From Streptomyces soli (lineage in GTDB: Bacteria; Actinomycetota; Actinomycetes; Streptomycetales; Streptomycetaceae), in the NCBI RefSeq assembly GCF_003999195.1, contig NZ_RJVR01000303.1:1-64000 (forward strand): a stretch of DNA of 64,000 nucleotides, read 5' to 3'. The translations under genes and the position numbers were made by a program. Each line of letters begins with the position of its first letter. The stretch's first letter is position 1. Positions 7,893 through 17,640 of this stretch are shown piece after piece. The notes below the pieces were generated by a model. That model was not told where the DNA came from. It saw nothing but the letters and a program-made list of their open reading frames with translations, and searched no databases.

Positions 7893-9038
7893 ATGAAGGC
7901 GGTCGTCTACGAACACCCCTTCGACGTTGCCGTGAAGGAGGTGGAGGACCCTCGGATCCAGCACCCGAACGATGTGTTGGTACGCGTGACGTCGACGGCG
8001 ATCTGCGGATCCGATCTGCACATGTACGAGGGCCGCACCGCGGCCCAGCCGGGGATCGTGTTCGGGCACGAGAACCTCGGCGTGATCGAGGAGATCGGCT
8101 CGGGCGTGACCTCGCTCAAGCCGGGTGACCGGGTCGTCATGCCGTTCAACGTGGCCTGCGGCTTCTGCAAGAACTGCCTCGCCGGGTTCACCGGCTTCTG
8201 CCTGACGGTGAACCCCGGCTTCGCCGGCGGCGCCTACGGGTATGTGGCGATGGGTCCCTACACGGGCGGCCAGGCCGAGCATCTGCGCGTGCCGTACGCC
8301 GACTTCAACTGTCTGAAGCTGCCACCGGGCGACGAGTGGGAGACGGACTTCGTGCTGCTCGCCGACATCTTCCCGACCGGCTACCACGGCTGCGAGCTGG
8401 CCAAGGTGTCCCCGGGCGAGAGCGTTGCCGTCTACGGCGCCGGCCCGGTGGGCCTGATGGCTGCCTACTCGGCGCTGCTGCGCGGGGCGTCGAAGGTGTT
8501 CGTCGTGGACCGGGTGCCGGAGCGGCTGGCCAAGGCGGAGGAGATCGGGGCCATCCCGATCGACTTCACCCAGGCCGACCCGGCGGAGCAGATCCGCGAG
8601 CAGACCGACGGCGAGGGCACGGACAAGGGCGTGGACGCGGTCGGCTACCAGGCCCACTCCCGCGACGCCAGCCACGAGGAGCCGGCGGTCGTCCTCAACA
8701 CGCTCATTATGACGGTCCGGCCGACCGGCATGCTCGGTGTGCCGGGTCTGTACGTGCCCTCCGACCCGGGCGCACCGGACGAGCACGCCAAGCAGGGACA
8801 GCTGCTGGTCTCGATCGGCAAGATGTTCGAAAAGGGTCAGCGCATGGGTACCGGCCAGTGCAACGTGAAGCTGTACAACCGCCAGCTGCGCGACCTGATC
8901 ATCGCCGGTCGGGCCAAGCCGAGCTTCGTCGTCTCGCACGAACTGCCGCTGGATCAGGCGCCGATGGCGTACGACAAGTTCGACAAGCGGATCGAGGGTT
9001 TCACCAAGGTGGTGCTGCACCCCACGCTCGCCGCGTGA
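7893..9038 (+). CDS. Zinc-dependent alcohol dehydrogenase, glutathione-independent formaldehyde dehydrogenase-like
   Basis: 381-residue medium-chain dehydrogenase. The catalytic zinc segment is ICGSDLHMYEGR and GHENLGVI; the structural zinc lobe ACGFCKNCLAGFTGFC carries four cysteines. The NAD-binding Rossmann motif is AVYGAGPVGLMAAYSA (about residue 180). The insert EEPAVVLNTLIMTVRPTG and overall length point to the formaldehyde dehydrogenase/dismutase (FdhA-like) branch. The ATG at 7893 is chosen because GGAGG lies 9 nt upstream; a GTG two codons earlier is possible. It is followed by a strong hairpin and then glpF-glpK. The true substrate may be another aldehyde or alcohol. Confidence 0.9.
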   Translation: MKAVVYEHPFDVAVKEVEDPRIQHPNDVLVRVTSTAICGSDLHMYEGRTAAQPGIVFGHENLGVIEEIGSGVTSLKPGDRVVMPFNVACGFCKNCLAGFTGFCLTVNPGFAGGAYGYVAMGPYTGGQAEHLRVPYADFNCLKLPPGDEWETDFVLLADIFPTGYHGCELAKVSPGESVAVYGAGPVGLMAAYSALLRGASKVFVVDRVPERLAKAEEIGAIPIDFTQADPAEQIREQTDGEGTDKGVDAVGYQAHSRDASHEEPAVVLNTLIMTVRPTGMLGVPGLYVPSDPGAPDEHAKQGQLLVSIGKMFEKGQRMGTGQCNVKLYNRQLRDLIIAGRAKPSFVVSHELPLDQAPMAYDKFDKRIEGFTKVVLHPTLAA

Positions 9039-9072
9039 CCTCGGGGTCCACGGAGCGGGCGACCCTTCGTCA

Positions 9073-9110
9073 CGGCCTGTCGCGCCCCCGGCGGGGGGGG
9101 CGGCAGGCCG
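9073..9110 (+). terminator. Strong GC hairpin between dehydrogenase and glpF
   Basis: CGGCCTGTCGCGCCCCC and GGGGGGGCGGCAGGCCG are nearly complementary over about 17 bp with a very short loop. It lies 34 bp after the dehydrogenase stop and 38 bp before the glpF start, so it probably terminates or attenuates transcription between the two units. Confidence 0.6.
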
Positions 9111-9148
9111 GAGCCGGTCCTCGCGCGACTGGCAGGAAGTGGGAAGCC

Positions 9149-9997
9149 ATGGCGACACGTACCCGCCATTCAGGTCTGATCCGCGAGCTGTCGGCGGAGT
9201 TCGCCGGAACGATGGTTCTGATCCTGTTCGGCGCCGGGGTCGTGGCCCAGGTGGTCGCCGGCGGGGCCCTCACCAACCCGCCGGGAGGACTGGGCAACCA
9301 CGACAGCATCGCCTGGGCCTGGGGCCTGGGTGTCACTCTCGGCGTCTATGTGGCGGCGAGGATCAGCGGCGCCCATCTCAACCCGGCGGTGACCGTCACG
9401 CTGGCGGTCTTCAGGGGCTTCCCGTGGAAGAAGGTCGTCCCCTACGCCTTGGCCCAGACGGCCGGCGCGTTCGCCGCCGCCCTGCTGGTGCGCTGGAACT
9501 ACACCGAAGTCCTGGCCAAGGCCGACCCGGGTCACACCTTCAAGACGCAGTTCGTCTTCTCCACGCTGCCCGGCAACGGGTCAATCGCTGCCGGGGTGCA
9601 CGAGTGGGGCGCGTTCCGCGACCAGGTGATCGGCACGGCGATCCTGCTGATGGTGATCCTGGCCATCACCGACCTGCTGAACGCCCCGCCCGGCGCCAAC
9701 ATGGGGCCGTTCATCACCGGCCTGATCGTGGTGGCGATCGGCATGGCGTGGGGCACGAACGCCGGATACGCGATCAACCCGGCCCGTGACTTCGGGCCCC
9801 GGCTGGCCAGCTACCTCACCGGATACGGAACGGCCTGGCGTGATCAATGGGGCAACTTCTACTTCTGGGTGCCGATCGCCGGCCCGCTGGTCGGCGGCAT
9901 AGTCGGCGGCGTCGCCTACAACTTCTTCGTCGGGCGGTTCCTGCCCACCATGGCGCCCGAACCCCCGGGACGGGCCCCGACTCGCCCCGAGGCCTGA
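9149..9997 (+). CDS. glpF: Glycerol uptake facilitator (MIP/aquaglyceroporin)
   Basis: 282-residue membrane channel of the MIP family. Both pore half-helices are present: HLNPAVTV in the first half and the second NPA box in [11 protein letters not shown]. Asp after NPAR, rather than Ser, marks glycerol facilitators, not water channels. Six membrane segments can be placed between residues 15 and 265, and the C-terminus is a short proline-rich tail. The ATG at 9149 follows GGAAGTGGGAAG. It lies 89 bp before glpK and is presumably co-expressed with it. No glpD or glpR is adjacent. Confidence 0.94.
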   Translation: MATRTRHSGLIRELSAEFAGTMVLILFGAGVVAQVVAGGALTNPPGGLGNHDSIAWAWGLGVTLGVYVAARISGAHLNPAVTVTLAVFRGFPWKKVVPYALAQTAGAFAAALLVRWNYTEVLAKADPGHTFKTQFVFSTLPGNGSIAAGVHEWGAFRDQVIGTAILLMVILAITDLLNAPPGANMGPFITGLIVVAIGMAWGTNAGYAINPARDFGPRLASYLTGYGTAWRDQWGNFYFWVPIAGPLVGGIVGGVAYNFFVGRFLPTMAPEPPGRAPTRPEA

Positions 9998-10028
9998 CGG
10001 GCACGGGAACCGCCGGACCCGGACCACC

Positions 10029-10070
10029 CATCACCCCTCGCTCACCATCACCCCTCGCTCACCATCACCC
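10029..10070. repeat. 17-bp tandem repeat in the glpF-glpK spacer
   Basis: Two perfect tandem copies of CATCACCCCTCGCTCAC (10029-10045 and 10046-10062) are followed by a partial third (10063-10070), ending 16 bp before the glpK ATG. The array occupies the leader just upstream of the weak ribosome binding site AAGAGG. It could be a slippage product or a regulator-binding direct repeat. Confidence 0.85.
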
Positions 10071-10086
10071 ACAAGAGGCAGCAGCC

Positions 10087-11604
<1,518 letters not shown>

Positions 11605-11620
11605 CCGGAGGGACCCGCGG

Positions 11621-11654
11621 GACGCAGGATGTGACGAAGGCCACACCCTGCGTC
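11621..11654 (+). terminator. Terminator after glpK
   Basis: GACGCAGGATGTG (11621-11633) pairs at 12 of 13 positions with CACACCCTGCGTC (11642-11654) across an 8-nt loop; TTCGCT follows. It begins 16 bp after the glpK stop. Confidence 0.7.
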
Positions 11655-11774
11655 TTCGCTCGCGGGGATAGCCGCGATTACCCGGGGCGGCGGAAGGGAA
11701 GTGCTCGCTATGGTCGAGGCCGAGGCGCCCGGCCGGCCACACTGAGGGCGCCCTTCCTGAGGGGGAATGCATCT

Positions 11775-12224
11775 ATGCGCACCCATGCACGGCACAGTCG
11801 CGGCGGCGAACGGATGGACGCCGCGCTCGAGGAGGAGCACGAACGCATCCCGGCGTTCGAGCTGGTCACGGCGGAGGCGGAGGACGCCGAGGACGGTTTC
11901 GACGACGAGGGTTATGAGATCTACCGGGTGGCCTGCCCCGACTGCGCCCGCCCGATCGCGCTCCTCGCGGACGAGGACGTACTGCCGGAGCACGCGTTGT
12001 GCCCGACGCCGTGGAATCCCTTCGGCCTGACGGTCTGCCCCGGTTCGGGGCGTGCCGCGCGGGACGCCGAGCCCACCGCTGGGGAGGCGGACGAGGCCGA
12101 CGAGTCGGATTTCGGGGTGCTGCTGACGCTGCCGGCCGGGCTCGACTGGCGTACCCAGCCGTTCTCGCATGTGGGCGGCGCCGGATCGCGGCCGTTCCGG
12201 ATGCCGTTGCAGCGGGCGGCTTAG
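11775..12224 (+). CDS. Hypothetical protein with a short Cys pair
   Basis: 149-residue acidic, soluble protein that I do not recognise as a named family. The first 40 residues are very acidic (DAALEEEHERIPAFELVTAE). A CPDC pair followed by HALCPTPWNPFGLTVCPGSG looks like a degenerate zinc ribbon, and the C-terminus FGVLLTLPAGLDWRTQPFSH is hydrophobic. The ATG at 11775 has GAGGGGGA upstream; an internal ATG 39 nt later is possible. It is probably genuine because its stop is only 4 bp before a mobile-type repeat, as if the element landed in its 3' flank. Confidence 0.65.
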   Translation: MRTHARHSRGGERMDAALEEEHERIPAFELVTAEAEDAEDGFDDEGYEIYRVACPDCARPIALLADEDVLPEHALCPTPWNPFGLTVCPGSGRAARDAEPTAGEADEADESDFGVLLTLPAGLDWRTQPFSHVGGAGSRPFRMPLQRAA

Positions 12225-12228
12225 CTAG

Positions 12229-12429
12229 GAGGCCGCGCGAATAGGTGGGGTGGGTGAAGGAGCGGAGCGAGGGCCGAGTCTGGCAAGGCGGTGGGGGCAC
12301 TCTCCCCCGGACTCCGTCCGGGAGGACCCCCACCCAGCCGCCAGGCTGGGGGACGTCGTCGACCGACCACAACGCCGCCAGGCAAGAGCCATCGGCACGC
12401 GACGCCGCCCCACCTATTCGCGCTGCCTC
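12229..12429 (+). mobile_element. MITE-like palindromic element, copy A (201 bp)
   Basis: Non-coding element with imperfect terminal inverted repeats: left GAGGCCGCGCGAATAGGTGG, right reading inward GAGGCAGCGCGAATAGGTGG, flanked by TAG on the left and TAA on the right. The left arm (GTGAAGGAGCGGAGCGAGG, then GTCTGGCAAGGCGG) and right arm (CGACCGACCACAACGCCGCC) recur at the ends of copy C at 46149-46476, in opposite orientation. The middle holds GC hairpins such as CCCAGCC-GCCA-GGCTGGG. No transposase is encoded. It may also act as a terminator for the upstream gene. Confidence 0.8.
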
Positions 12430-12490
12430 TAAGCACGACCGCGGACTGTTCGGCGGTGCCGCGCCCCTGGTGGCGCGGCACCGTGGCGTT

Positions 12491-13672
12491 CTACGGGGCG
12501 CTCTCGGGCCCGGCGAGGTGGCGGGCGATGACCATCCGCTGGATCTGGTTGGTGCCCTCGACGATCTGCAGGACCTTGGCCTCGCGCATGTAGCGCTCCA
12601 CGGGGAAGTCCGCGGTGTAGCCGTAACCGCCGAGGAGTTGGACGGCGTCAGTGGTGACCTGCATCGCGGCGTCGGTGCAGAAGAGCTTGGCCATGGCGGC
12701 CTGGCGGGAGAACTCCCGGCCGGAGTCGCGCAGTCGGGCGGCGGCGAGATAGAGGGCGCGGCCGGCCTCGATCTTGGTGGCCATGTCGGCGAGCATGAAG
12801 CGCAGGCCCTGGAAGTCCACCAGCGGGCGGCCGAACTGGCGTCGGCCCATGGTGTATTCGAGGGCCTCGTCCAGGGCGCCCTGGGCGAGGCCGATGGCGC
12901 AGGCGGCGATGCCGAGGCGGCCGGAGTCGAGGGCGGACAGGGCGATGGTGAAGCCCTGGCCCTCGTCGCCGAGGCGGCGGGCGTCGGGGACGGTAACGCC
13001 GTCGAAGTGGACCTGGGAGGTGGGCGAGCCCTTCATGCCCATCTTCTTCTCGGGCCGGGCCGCCGACAGGCCCGCCGCGTCACCGGGAACGAGGAAGGCG
13101 GTGATGCCGCGCGGTCCTTCGGCCCCGGTGCGGGCGAGCACGGTGTAGAAGTCGGCGATGCCGCCGTGGGTGATCCAGGCCTTGGTTCCGTCGATGGACC
13201 AGGTGTCCGCGGCGCTGTCCCGGACGGCTCGGGTGCGCAGGGACGCCGCGTCGGAGCCGGAGGCGGGCTCGGAGAGGCAGTAGGCGCCCAGGAGGGAGCC
13301 GCCGAGCATGGCGGGCAGGTGCTCCGTGCGCTGTTCCTTGCTGCCGAAGTACGCCAGGGCGTGGCAGGCCAGGGTGTGGACGCTGACGCCGAGCCCGATG
13401 GTGAGCCGGGCGGCGGCAAGCTCCTCGAGGACCTGGAGGTAGACCTCGTAGGGCTGTCCTCCGCCGCCGTACTCCTCGGCGTAGGGCAGGCCCAGCAGAC
13501 CGGCCTGGCCGATGAGGGTGAAGGTGTCGCGCGGGAAGACGCCCGCGTCCTCCTCCTCGGCCGCCGAGGGTCGGATCTCCCGCTGTGCCAGCTCGCGTAC
13601 GAGCGCGAGCAGGTCGCGGGCCTCCTCGGTGGGCAGCTGTCGGTCCACCGGCGGTTGGCCGTCGTGAGACAT
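12491..13672 (-). CDS. Acyl-CoA dehydrogenase
   Basis: 393-residue FAD enzyme of fatty or amino-acid acyl-CoA beta-oxidation. The domains are ordered as in the family: N-terminal helices, the flavin segment YCLSEPASGSDAASLRT, the middle beta domain with KKMGMKGSPTSQVHFDGVTV, and the C-terminal helices ending QLLGGYGYTADFPVERYMRE and KVLQIVEGTNQIQRMVIARH. The putative base is the Glu of IVEGTN, as in medium- and short-chain enzymes. ATG start at 13672. Acyl-chain specificity cannot be read from sequence. It stands alone on the minus strand between copy A of the repeat and a divergent lipoprotein gene. Confidence 0.93.
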   Translation of the reverse strand: MSHDGQPPVDRQLPTEEARDLLALVRELAQREIRPSAAEEEDAGVFPRDTFTLIGQAGLLGLPYAEEYGGGGQPYEVYLQVLEELAAARLTIGLGVSVHTLACHALAYFGSKEQRTEHLPAMLGGSLLGAYCLSEPASGSDAASLRTRAVRDSAADTWSIDGTKAWITHGGIADFYTVLARTGAEGPRGITAFLVPGDAAGLSAARPEKKMGMKGSPTSQVHFDGVTVPDARRLGDEGQGFTIALSALDSGRLGIAACAIGLAQGALDEALEYTMGRRQFGRPLVDFQGLRFMLADMATKIEAGRALYLAAARLRDSGREFSRQAAMAKLFCTDAAMQVTTDAVQLLGGYGYTADFPVERYMREAKVLQIVEGTNQIQRMVIARHLAGPESAP

Positions 13673-13951
13673 GGCGGCGCTCTCCTCCCTGTCGGGGGCT
13701 GCGGCGACATCCGCTCAGGGTGTGGCGGGCGCGCCGTGGGTCGTGACCGTGTACCGATGGTCTCCCGCCGGGTCACGGCGCGGCCTGACCAGCAGCTGCG
13801 GCGCGATGAGTATGCCCGATCGGACGCGTCCCGCACGCGCGGGGACGCATTTTGGCATACGGGCGCTCCCGGGGCGCCGGATTCCCTCCGACCGGTCGCC
13901 GGAGGGCGTCGGCTGGCTAGCATCGGCCCCCGGTTAACGCAGGGAGGTCGT

Positions 13952-14335
13952 GTGACGCGCGTACGGTGGGCAGCGGTGGCGGCTGCGGGGCTGCTGGCGG
14001 CGGGCTGCGGGTCGTCGGCCGGCGGGCAGCAGGCCGACGGCGGGTCGGTGAAGCTGGAGCGGATCGCCAGTGCCATCGGCTGCACGGCCTCGGTGCAGAC
14101 CGACAGTGCGGAGCTGCGCCAGGGCAGTTGCAGTACGGCGAACCAGACGTACGTACTGCTCACCTTCGCCTCGGATAAGGGCCAGCGCGCCTGGCTGGAC
14201 GACGCGGAGCCGTACGGCGGCTCGTACCTGGTGGGCACCCGCTGGGTGGTCCAGGCGGAGACCGCGGCGCTGAAGCCGGTGCAGAAGCAGCTGGGCGGGT
14301 CGGTGGAGGCCGGGGCGGACCACAGCGGCCACTGA
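13952..14335 (+). CDS. Small secreted lipoprotein of unknown function
   Basis: 127-residue lipoprotein. The GTG start at 13952 follows AGGGAGG closely and gives VTRVRWAAVAAAGLLAAGCG: a short basic n-region, a hydrophobic core and a lipobox LAAGC with Cys at residue ~20. The mature part is small, with two further cysteines (IGCTAS, QGSCST) that may form a disulfide, and ends in DHSGH. It would be a substrate for Lgt and for the Lnt encoded at 3318-4985. Function unknown. Confidence 0.75.
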   Translation: MTRVRWAAVAAAGLLAAGCGSSAGGQQADGGSVKLERIASAIGCTASVQTDSAELRQGSCSTANQTYVLLTFASDKGQRAWLDDAEPYGGSYLVGTRWVVQAETAALKPVQKQLGGSVEAGADHSGH

Positions 14336-14360
14336 GGCCCTGCCGCCCCGGGCCCCGGCC

Positions 14361-14825
14361 TCAGACGTCCAGGTCGGCTTCGATGCGCTTGAGCTGGTGG
14401 CGTGCCATCGCCAGGTTGGCGCGTTCCCGGTCCAGGGCGAGATGCAGGAACAGGCCCTTGCCGGCCCTGCCGCTGACCAGCCGGATCAGGTGGTACTGGG
14501 AGCCGATCGTGATGAGGATGTCCTCGATCCCCTCCTTGATGTTGAGCATCTCCATGGTGCGCATCTTGGCCCCGACCACGTCGGTGTTGCCGGCTGCCGC
14601 GACCGTGAGGTCGAGGTCCTTGGTGCCGCCGAGGGTGCCCAGGGCCATGCCGCTGCCGTAGTCGACGAGGGCGACGCCGATGACGCCCTCGATGGAGGTC
14701 ATGGCGTCCTTCAACGCGGTTTCGGTGTTGGCTATCAGGGTCTCGCTTCCTTTTCGTTGCCTTACCGGTTGGCGGGCACCGGCCGCGGGGCGGCCGCGGC
14801 CGGTGCCGGGTGGTTGTGGAGTCAT
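14361..14825 (-). CDS. Roadblock/LC7 domain protein
   Basis: 154-residue protein with a C-terminal roadblock/LC7 domain (about residues 35-140): TALKDAMTSIEGVIGVALVD, then LGTLGGTKDLDLTVAAAGNT and EDILITIGSQYHLIRLVSGR. Such MglB-like proteins usually act as partners or GAPs of small GTPases, or as scaffolds. The ATG at 14825 overlaps the stop of the 44-residue ORF by ATGA. An upstream ATG at 14999 in the same frame would add a basic, low-complexity 58-residue leader and is less likely. Last gene of the signalling series; no GTPase gene is adjacent, unlike in conservons. Confidence 0.85.
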   Translation of the reverse strand: MTPQPPGTGRGRPAAGARQPVRQRKGSETLIANTETALKDAMTSIEGVIGVALVDYGSGMALGTLGGTKDLDLTVAAAGNTDVVGAKMRTMEMLNIKEGIEDILITIGSQYHLIRLVSGRAGKGLFLHLALDRERANLAMARHQLKRIEADLDV

Positions 14826-14956
14826 GTCCGCTCCTGGTGGTCGGGCGCGCCGTCGACGAGGTCGCCGATGCGCCCGCTGAATCGGCGGGCCTCCAGGTGG
14901 AGCCGGCCGACGTTGGTGTCGGGACCTGCCACAACGACCTCGGGTTGTACGGTCAT
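14822..14956 (-). CDS. 44-residue small protein, coupled to the roadblock gene
   Basis: Small ORF MTVQPEVVVAGPDTNVGRLH ... ending DGAPDHQERT. It has a good ribosome binding site (GGAAGGAGG just upstream of the ATG at 14956), and its TGA overlaps the ATG of the roadblock gene. No recognisable domain. Position, Shine-Dalgarno sequence and coupling argue that it is translated. An in-frame GTG at 15040 could extend it to 72 residues and would itself overlap the preceding 24-codon ORF. Confidence 0.55.
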   Translation of the reverse strand: MTVQPEVVVAGPDTNVGRLHLEARRFSGRIGDLVDGAPDHQERT

Positions 14957-15036
14957 CGGCTGCCTCCTTCCGGCGAGCTGTCTCAGAGCGCGCCTCCATG
15001 GCCGGTCCGGGAGGTCCGCGCGGGCGGGAAGTGCAC

Positions 15037-15114
15037 TCACAGGCGGGCCTCCAGCGCGTCGCGGATCCGGGTCAGCAGTGCGATGCGGCGTTGTTGGAGC
15101 AGTGGGGCGCTCAC
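15037..15114 (-). CDS. Possible 25-residue peptide ORF linking the phosphatase and the small protein
   Basis: A GTG at 15114 overlaps the TGA of the SpoIIE-domain gene (GTGA). It opens a short frame reading MSAPLLQQRRIALLTRIRDA plus LEARL, whose TGA again overlaps a GTG at 15040. The peptide is an amphipathic basic helix. It may be only a ribosome-handover device; evidence is the double 4-bp overlap. Confidence 0.35.
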   Translation of the reverse strand: MSAPLLQQRRIALLTRIRDALEARL

Positions 15115-17555
15115 AGGGCGACGGGGAGCGCCTGTTCGGCCCAGATGGTCTTGCCCCCGTACGACTGGCGGGTGCCCCATGCCTGGCAGAGCTGGGCGAC
15201 CAGGAGCAGGCCGCGGCCGCCCTCGTCGGAGAGCCTGGCGCGGCGCAGGTGGGGCGCGGTGTTGCTGCCGTCGGAGACCTCGCAGATCAGGGTGCGGTCG
15301 TGGATCAGCCGCAGTTGGATCGGGGCATCTCCGTAGCGGACGGCGTTGGTGACCAGTTCGCTGACCACCAGCTCCGTGGTGAACCCCGCCTCCTCCAGCC
15401 CCCAGGCGACAAGCTGCCCGACGGCGGCCTTGCGGGCCTCCGCGACGAACGAGGCCTCGGCGGGCAGGTCCCAGGTGGCCACCTGCTCCCGGTCGAGTAC
15501 CCGCGTACGGGCCACGAGCAGCGCGATGTCGTCGGTGGGGCGCTCCGGCAGCAGCGCCTCCAGGACCTGATCGCACACCGCCTCCAGGGTCGGCGCCGGC
15601 GTGGCGAGCACCTCGCGCAGCACAGCGAGCCCCAGGTCGGGATCACGGTCGCGGGACTCGATCAGACCGTTGGTGTAGAGCACCATGAGGCTGCCCTCGG
15701 GTACCTCCACCTCCGTCGACTCGAAGGGCAGTCCGCCCAGGCCGAGTGGCGGCCCGGCCGGGAGGTCGAGGAACTCCACGCTCTGCCTGCCGGTGGCGCC
15801 CGGAGTGACCAGGGCGGGTACGGGGTGGCCGGCCCGGGCGATGGCGCAGAGGCCGGTCACCGGGTCGTAGACCGCGTACAGGCAGGTGGCGCCGAGGTAG
15901 CCGGGGGACGCCGCGCTGTCGTCGTCCGGGTCGGTCTCGGCGGCGACCCTGGTGACCAGGTCGTCGAGGTGGGTGAGCAGCTCGTCCGGGGGGAGATCGA
16001 CGTCGGCGAGGGTGCGTACGGCGGTACGGAGCCGGCCCATGGTCGCGGAGGCCTGGATGCCGTGGCCGACGACGTCCCCGGCGACCAGGGCGACGCGGGC
16101 CCCGGACAGCGGGATGACGTCGAACCAGTCGCCGCCCACGCCGGCCGCCCCGCCGGCCGGGAGGTAGCGGGAGGCGACCTCGACGGCCGCCTGCCGGGGG
16201 ATCCTCTGGGGCAGGAGACTGCGCTGGAGGGTCAGCGCGGTGGTGCGCTCGCGGGTGTAGCGGCGGGCGTTGTCGATGCAGACGGCGGCTCTGGCGGTGA
16301 TCTCCGAGGCGAGCAGGATGTCGTCGTCCTCGAAGGGGTCCTCGCGCTGGTGACGGAAGAAGATGACCACGCCGAGCGTGGTGCCCCGGGCGCGCAGCGG
16401 CACGGCCATGATCGAGTGGACCCCGAACCGGCTGATCCGCTCCGCCCGGACCGGGTTCTCGGACACCCACTGCGCCAGGGCGGGGTCGGCGAGGCGCTGC
16501 ACGACGGGGCGGCCGGTCGCCAGGCACTCGGCAGGTGGGGAGAAGGCCGGGTAGGAGTCTGCGGCTCCCAGGGCGACGACGGCCTCGGGCGTGCCCTCGA
16601 GTACGGAGGCAAGGGCGACGCGGCGCAGCATCACCGACGACGGGGTGGGCCCGGTGTCGGGTTCGGCACCGCGGTAGATGCTCTCCAGCAGGTCGACGCT
16701 GGCGAAGTCGGACAGCGCGGGCACGGCGGCCTCGGCCAGCTCGCGCGCTGTGCGCTCGACGTCCAGGGTGGTGCCGATGCGCAGCCCGGCGTCGTTGAGC
16801 AACTGCAGCCGCTGCCGTGCCCCGTGCTGCTCGGTGATGTCGTGGGCGGCGAGGCATACGCCGCGGATAGTCCCGTCGGGCTCCTTCAGGGGGCTGAGGA
16901 AGACGTTCCAGGCGTGCTCGCGGCTCTCGCCGACCGTACGAAGGTAGATCTCGACGTAGCGCGGCTCGCCGTCCTGGAGCACCTGGGCCATGACCCGCTC
17001 GGTCTTGTCGCTCTGCGGATCCAGGATGATCTCCGACACCCGGAGGCCGCGCATGTCGTCCTCGCTGAGCGCCATGGCGCGTTGCATGTCCTCGTTGGCC
17101 CGCCGCAGGCGCAGCCGCGTGTCGTACAGCGCCATGGTGCAGCAGGGGGACTGGGTGAAGGCCTGCCGGCCCAGGCGGTCGTCCTCCGGGCGGGCCTGGG
17201 TGCCGGTCAGCGGCGACACGAGCAGCCACTCGGTGTCACCGCTGCCGGTGGTGCGGCGGTGGGCCAGCAGTCCGGTGTCGACGCGGTGGCCGTCGCGGTG
17301 GCGGAGCGCCACGCGGCCGTTCCACCTCGGGAGTTCCGCGAGCGAGCGGCGCTGCTCTTCGGAGGGCTCCTGGGCGAGGAGCCGGGCTGCGGGCCGCCCC
17401 ATCATCTCCCCGGCCTCGTGGCCCAACAGCCGGCGGGCCCCTTCGCTCCATTCCGTGATCCGGCCGTGGCCGTCCACGGTGACGCGAGCCGTACGGGCCG
17501 CGTCGACCAGGTCATCCGGCGGATTGCCGCCGTCCGTATCCTCGTATCGAGTCAT
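15111..17555 (-). CDS. PAS-PAS-GAF-SpoIIE phosphatase-HATPase multidomain regulator
   Basis: 814-residue cytoplasmic signalling protein. PAS at about 18-115 (VTVDGHGRITEWSEGARRLL), a second PAS at 135-245 (ending VCLAAHDITE), GAF at 250-435, a SpoIIE/PP2C phosphatase domain at 445-685 and an RsbW-type ATPase at 700-805 (SELVTNAVRYG, EVSDGSNTAP, EGGRGLLLVAQL). The phosphatase motifs GGDWFDV, GDVVGHG and RPTDDIALLVAR are intact, but the usual YTDG metal-ligand motif reads YTNG (Asn at residue 629). Both the anti-sigma-type kinase and the phosphatase that would counter it sit in one chain. ATG start; 85 bp after the GGDEF-EAL gene. Confidence 0.92.
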   Translation of the reverse strand: MTRYEDTDGGNPPDDLVDAARTARVTVDGHGRITEWSEGARRLLGHEAGEMMGRPAARLLAQEPSEEQRRSLAELPRWNGRVALRHRDGHRVDTGLLAHRRTTGSGDTEWLLVSPLTGTQARPEDDRLGRQAFTQSPCCTMALYDTRLRLRRANEDMQRAMALSEDDMRGLRVSEIILDPQSDKTERVMAQVLQDGEPRYVEIYLRTVGESREHAWNVFLSPLKEPDGTIRGVCLAAHDITEQHGARQRLQLLNDAGLRIGTTLDVERTARELAEAAVPALSDFASVDLLESIYRGAEPDTGPTPSSVMLRRVALASVLEGTPEAVVALGAADSYPAFSPPAECLATGRPVVQRLADPALAQWVSENPVRAERISRFGVHSIMAVPLRARGTTLGVVIFFRHQREDPFEDDDILLASEITARAAVCIDNARRYTRERTTALTLQRSLLPQRIPRQAAVEVASRYLPAGGAAGVGGDWFDVIPLSGARVALVAGDVVGHGIQASATMGRLRTAVRTLADVDLPPDELLTHLDDLVTRVAAETDPDDDSAASPGYLGATCLYAVYDPVTGLCAIARAGHPVPALVTPGATGRQSVEFLDLPAGPPLGLGGLPFESTEVEVPEGSLMVLYTNGLIESRDRDPDLGLAVLREVLATPAPTLEAVCDQVLEALLPERPTDDIALLVARTRVLDREQVATWDLPAEASFVAEARKAAVGQLVAWGLEEAGFTTELVVSELVTNAVRYGDAPIQLRLIHDRTLICEVSDGSNTAPHLRRARLSDEGGRGLLLVAQLCQAWGTRQSYGGKTIWAEQALPVAL

Positions 17556-17640
17556 TACGGTTCATCTCGCCCTCTCCCCCATCCTTCCCCTTCGACTCAT
17601 CCGGAACCGGAGTAATGGGGGTATCGGCGGGAAACCGGGC

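Noticed and set aside
10029-10070. Possible CRISPR-like array before glpK
   Set aside because: The repeats are directly abutting with no spacers and only two and a half units; a simple tandem repeat.
14397-17615. Very long plus-strand open frame (over 1000 codons) opposite the SpoIIE-type and roadblock genes
   Set aside because: It is antisense to genes with clear domains, has a glycine/valine/arginine-biased composition typical of GC-rich shadow frames and matches no domain.
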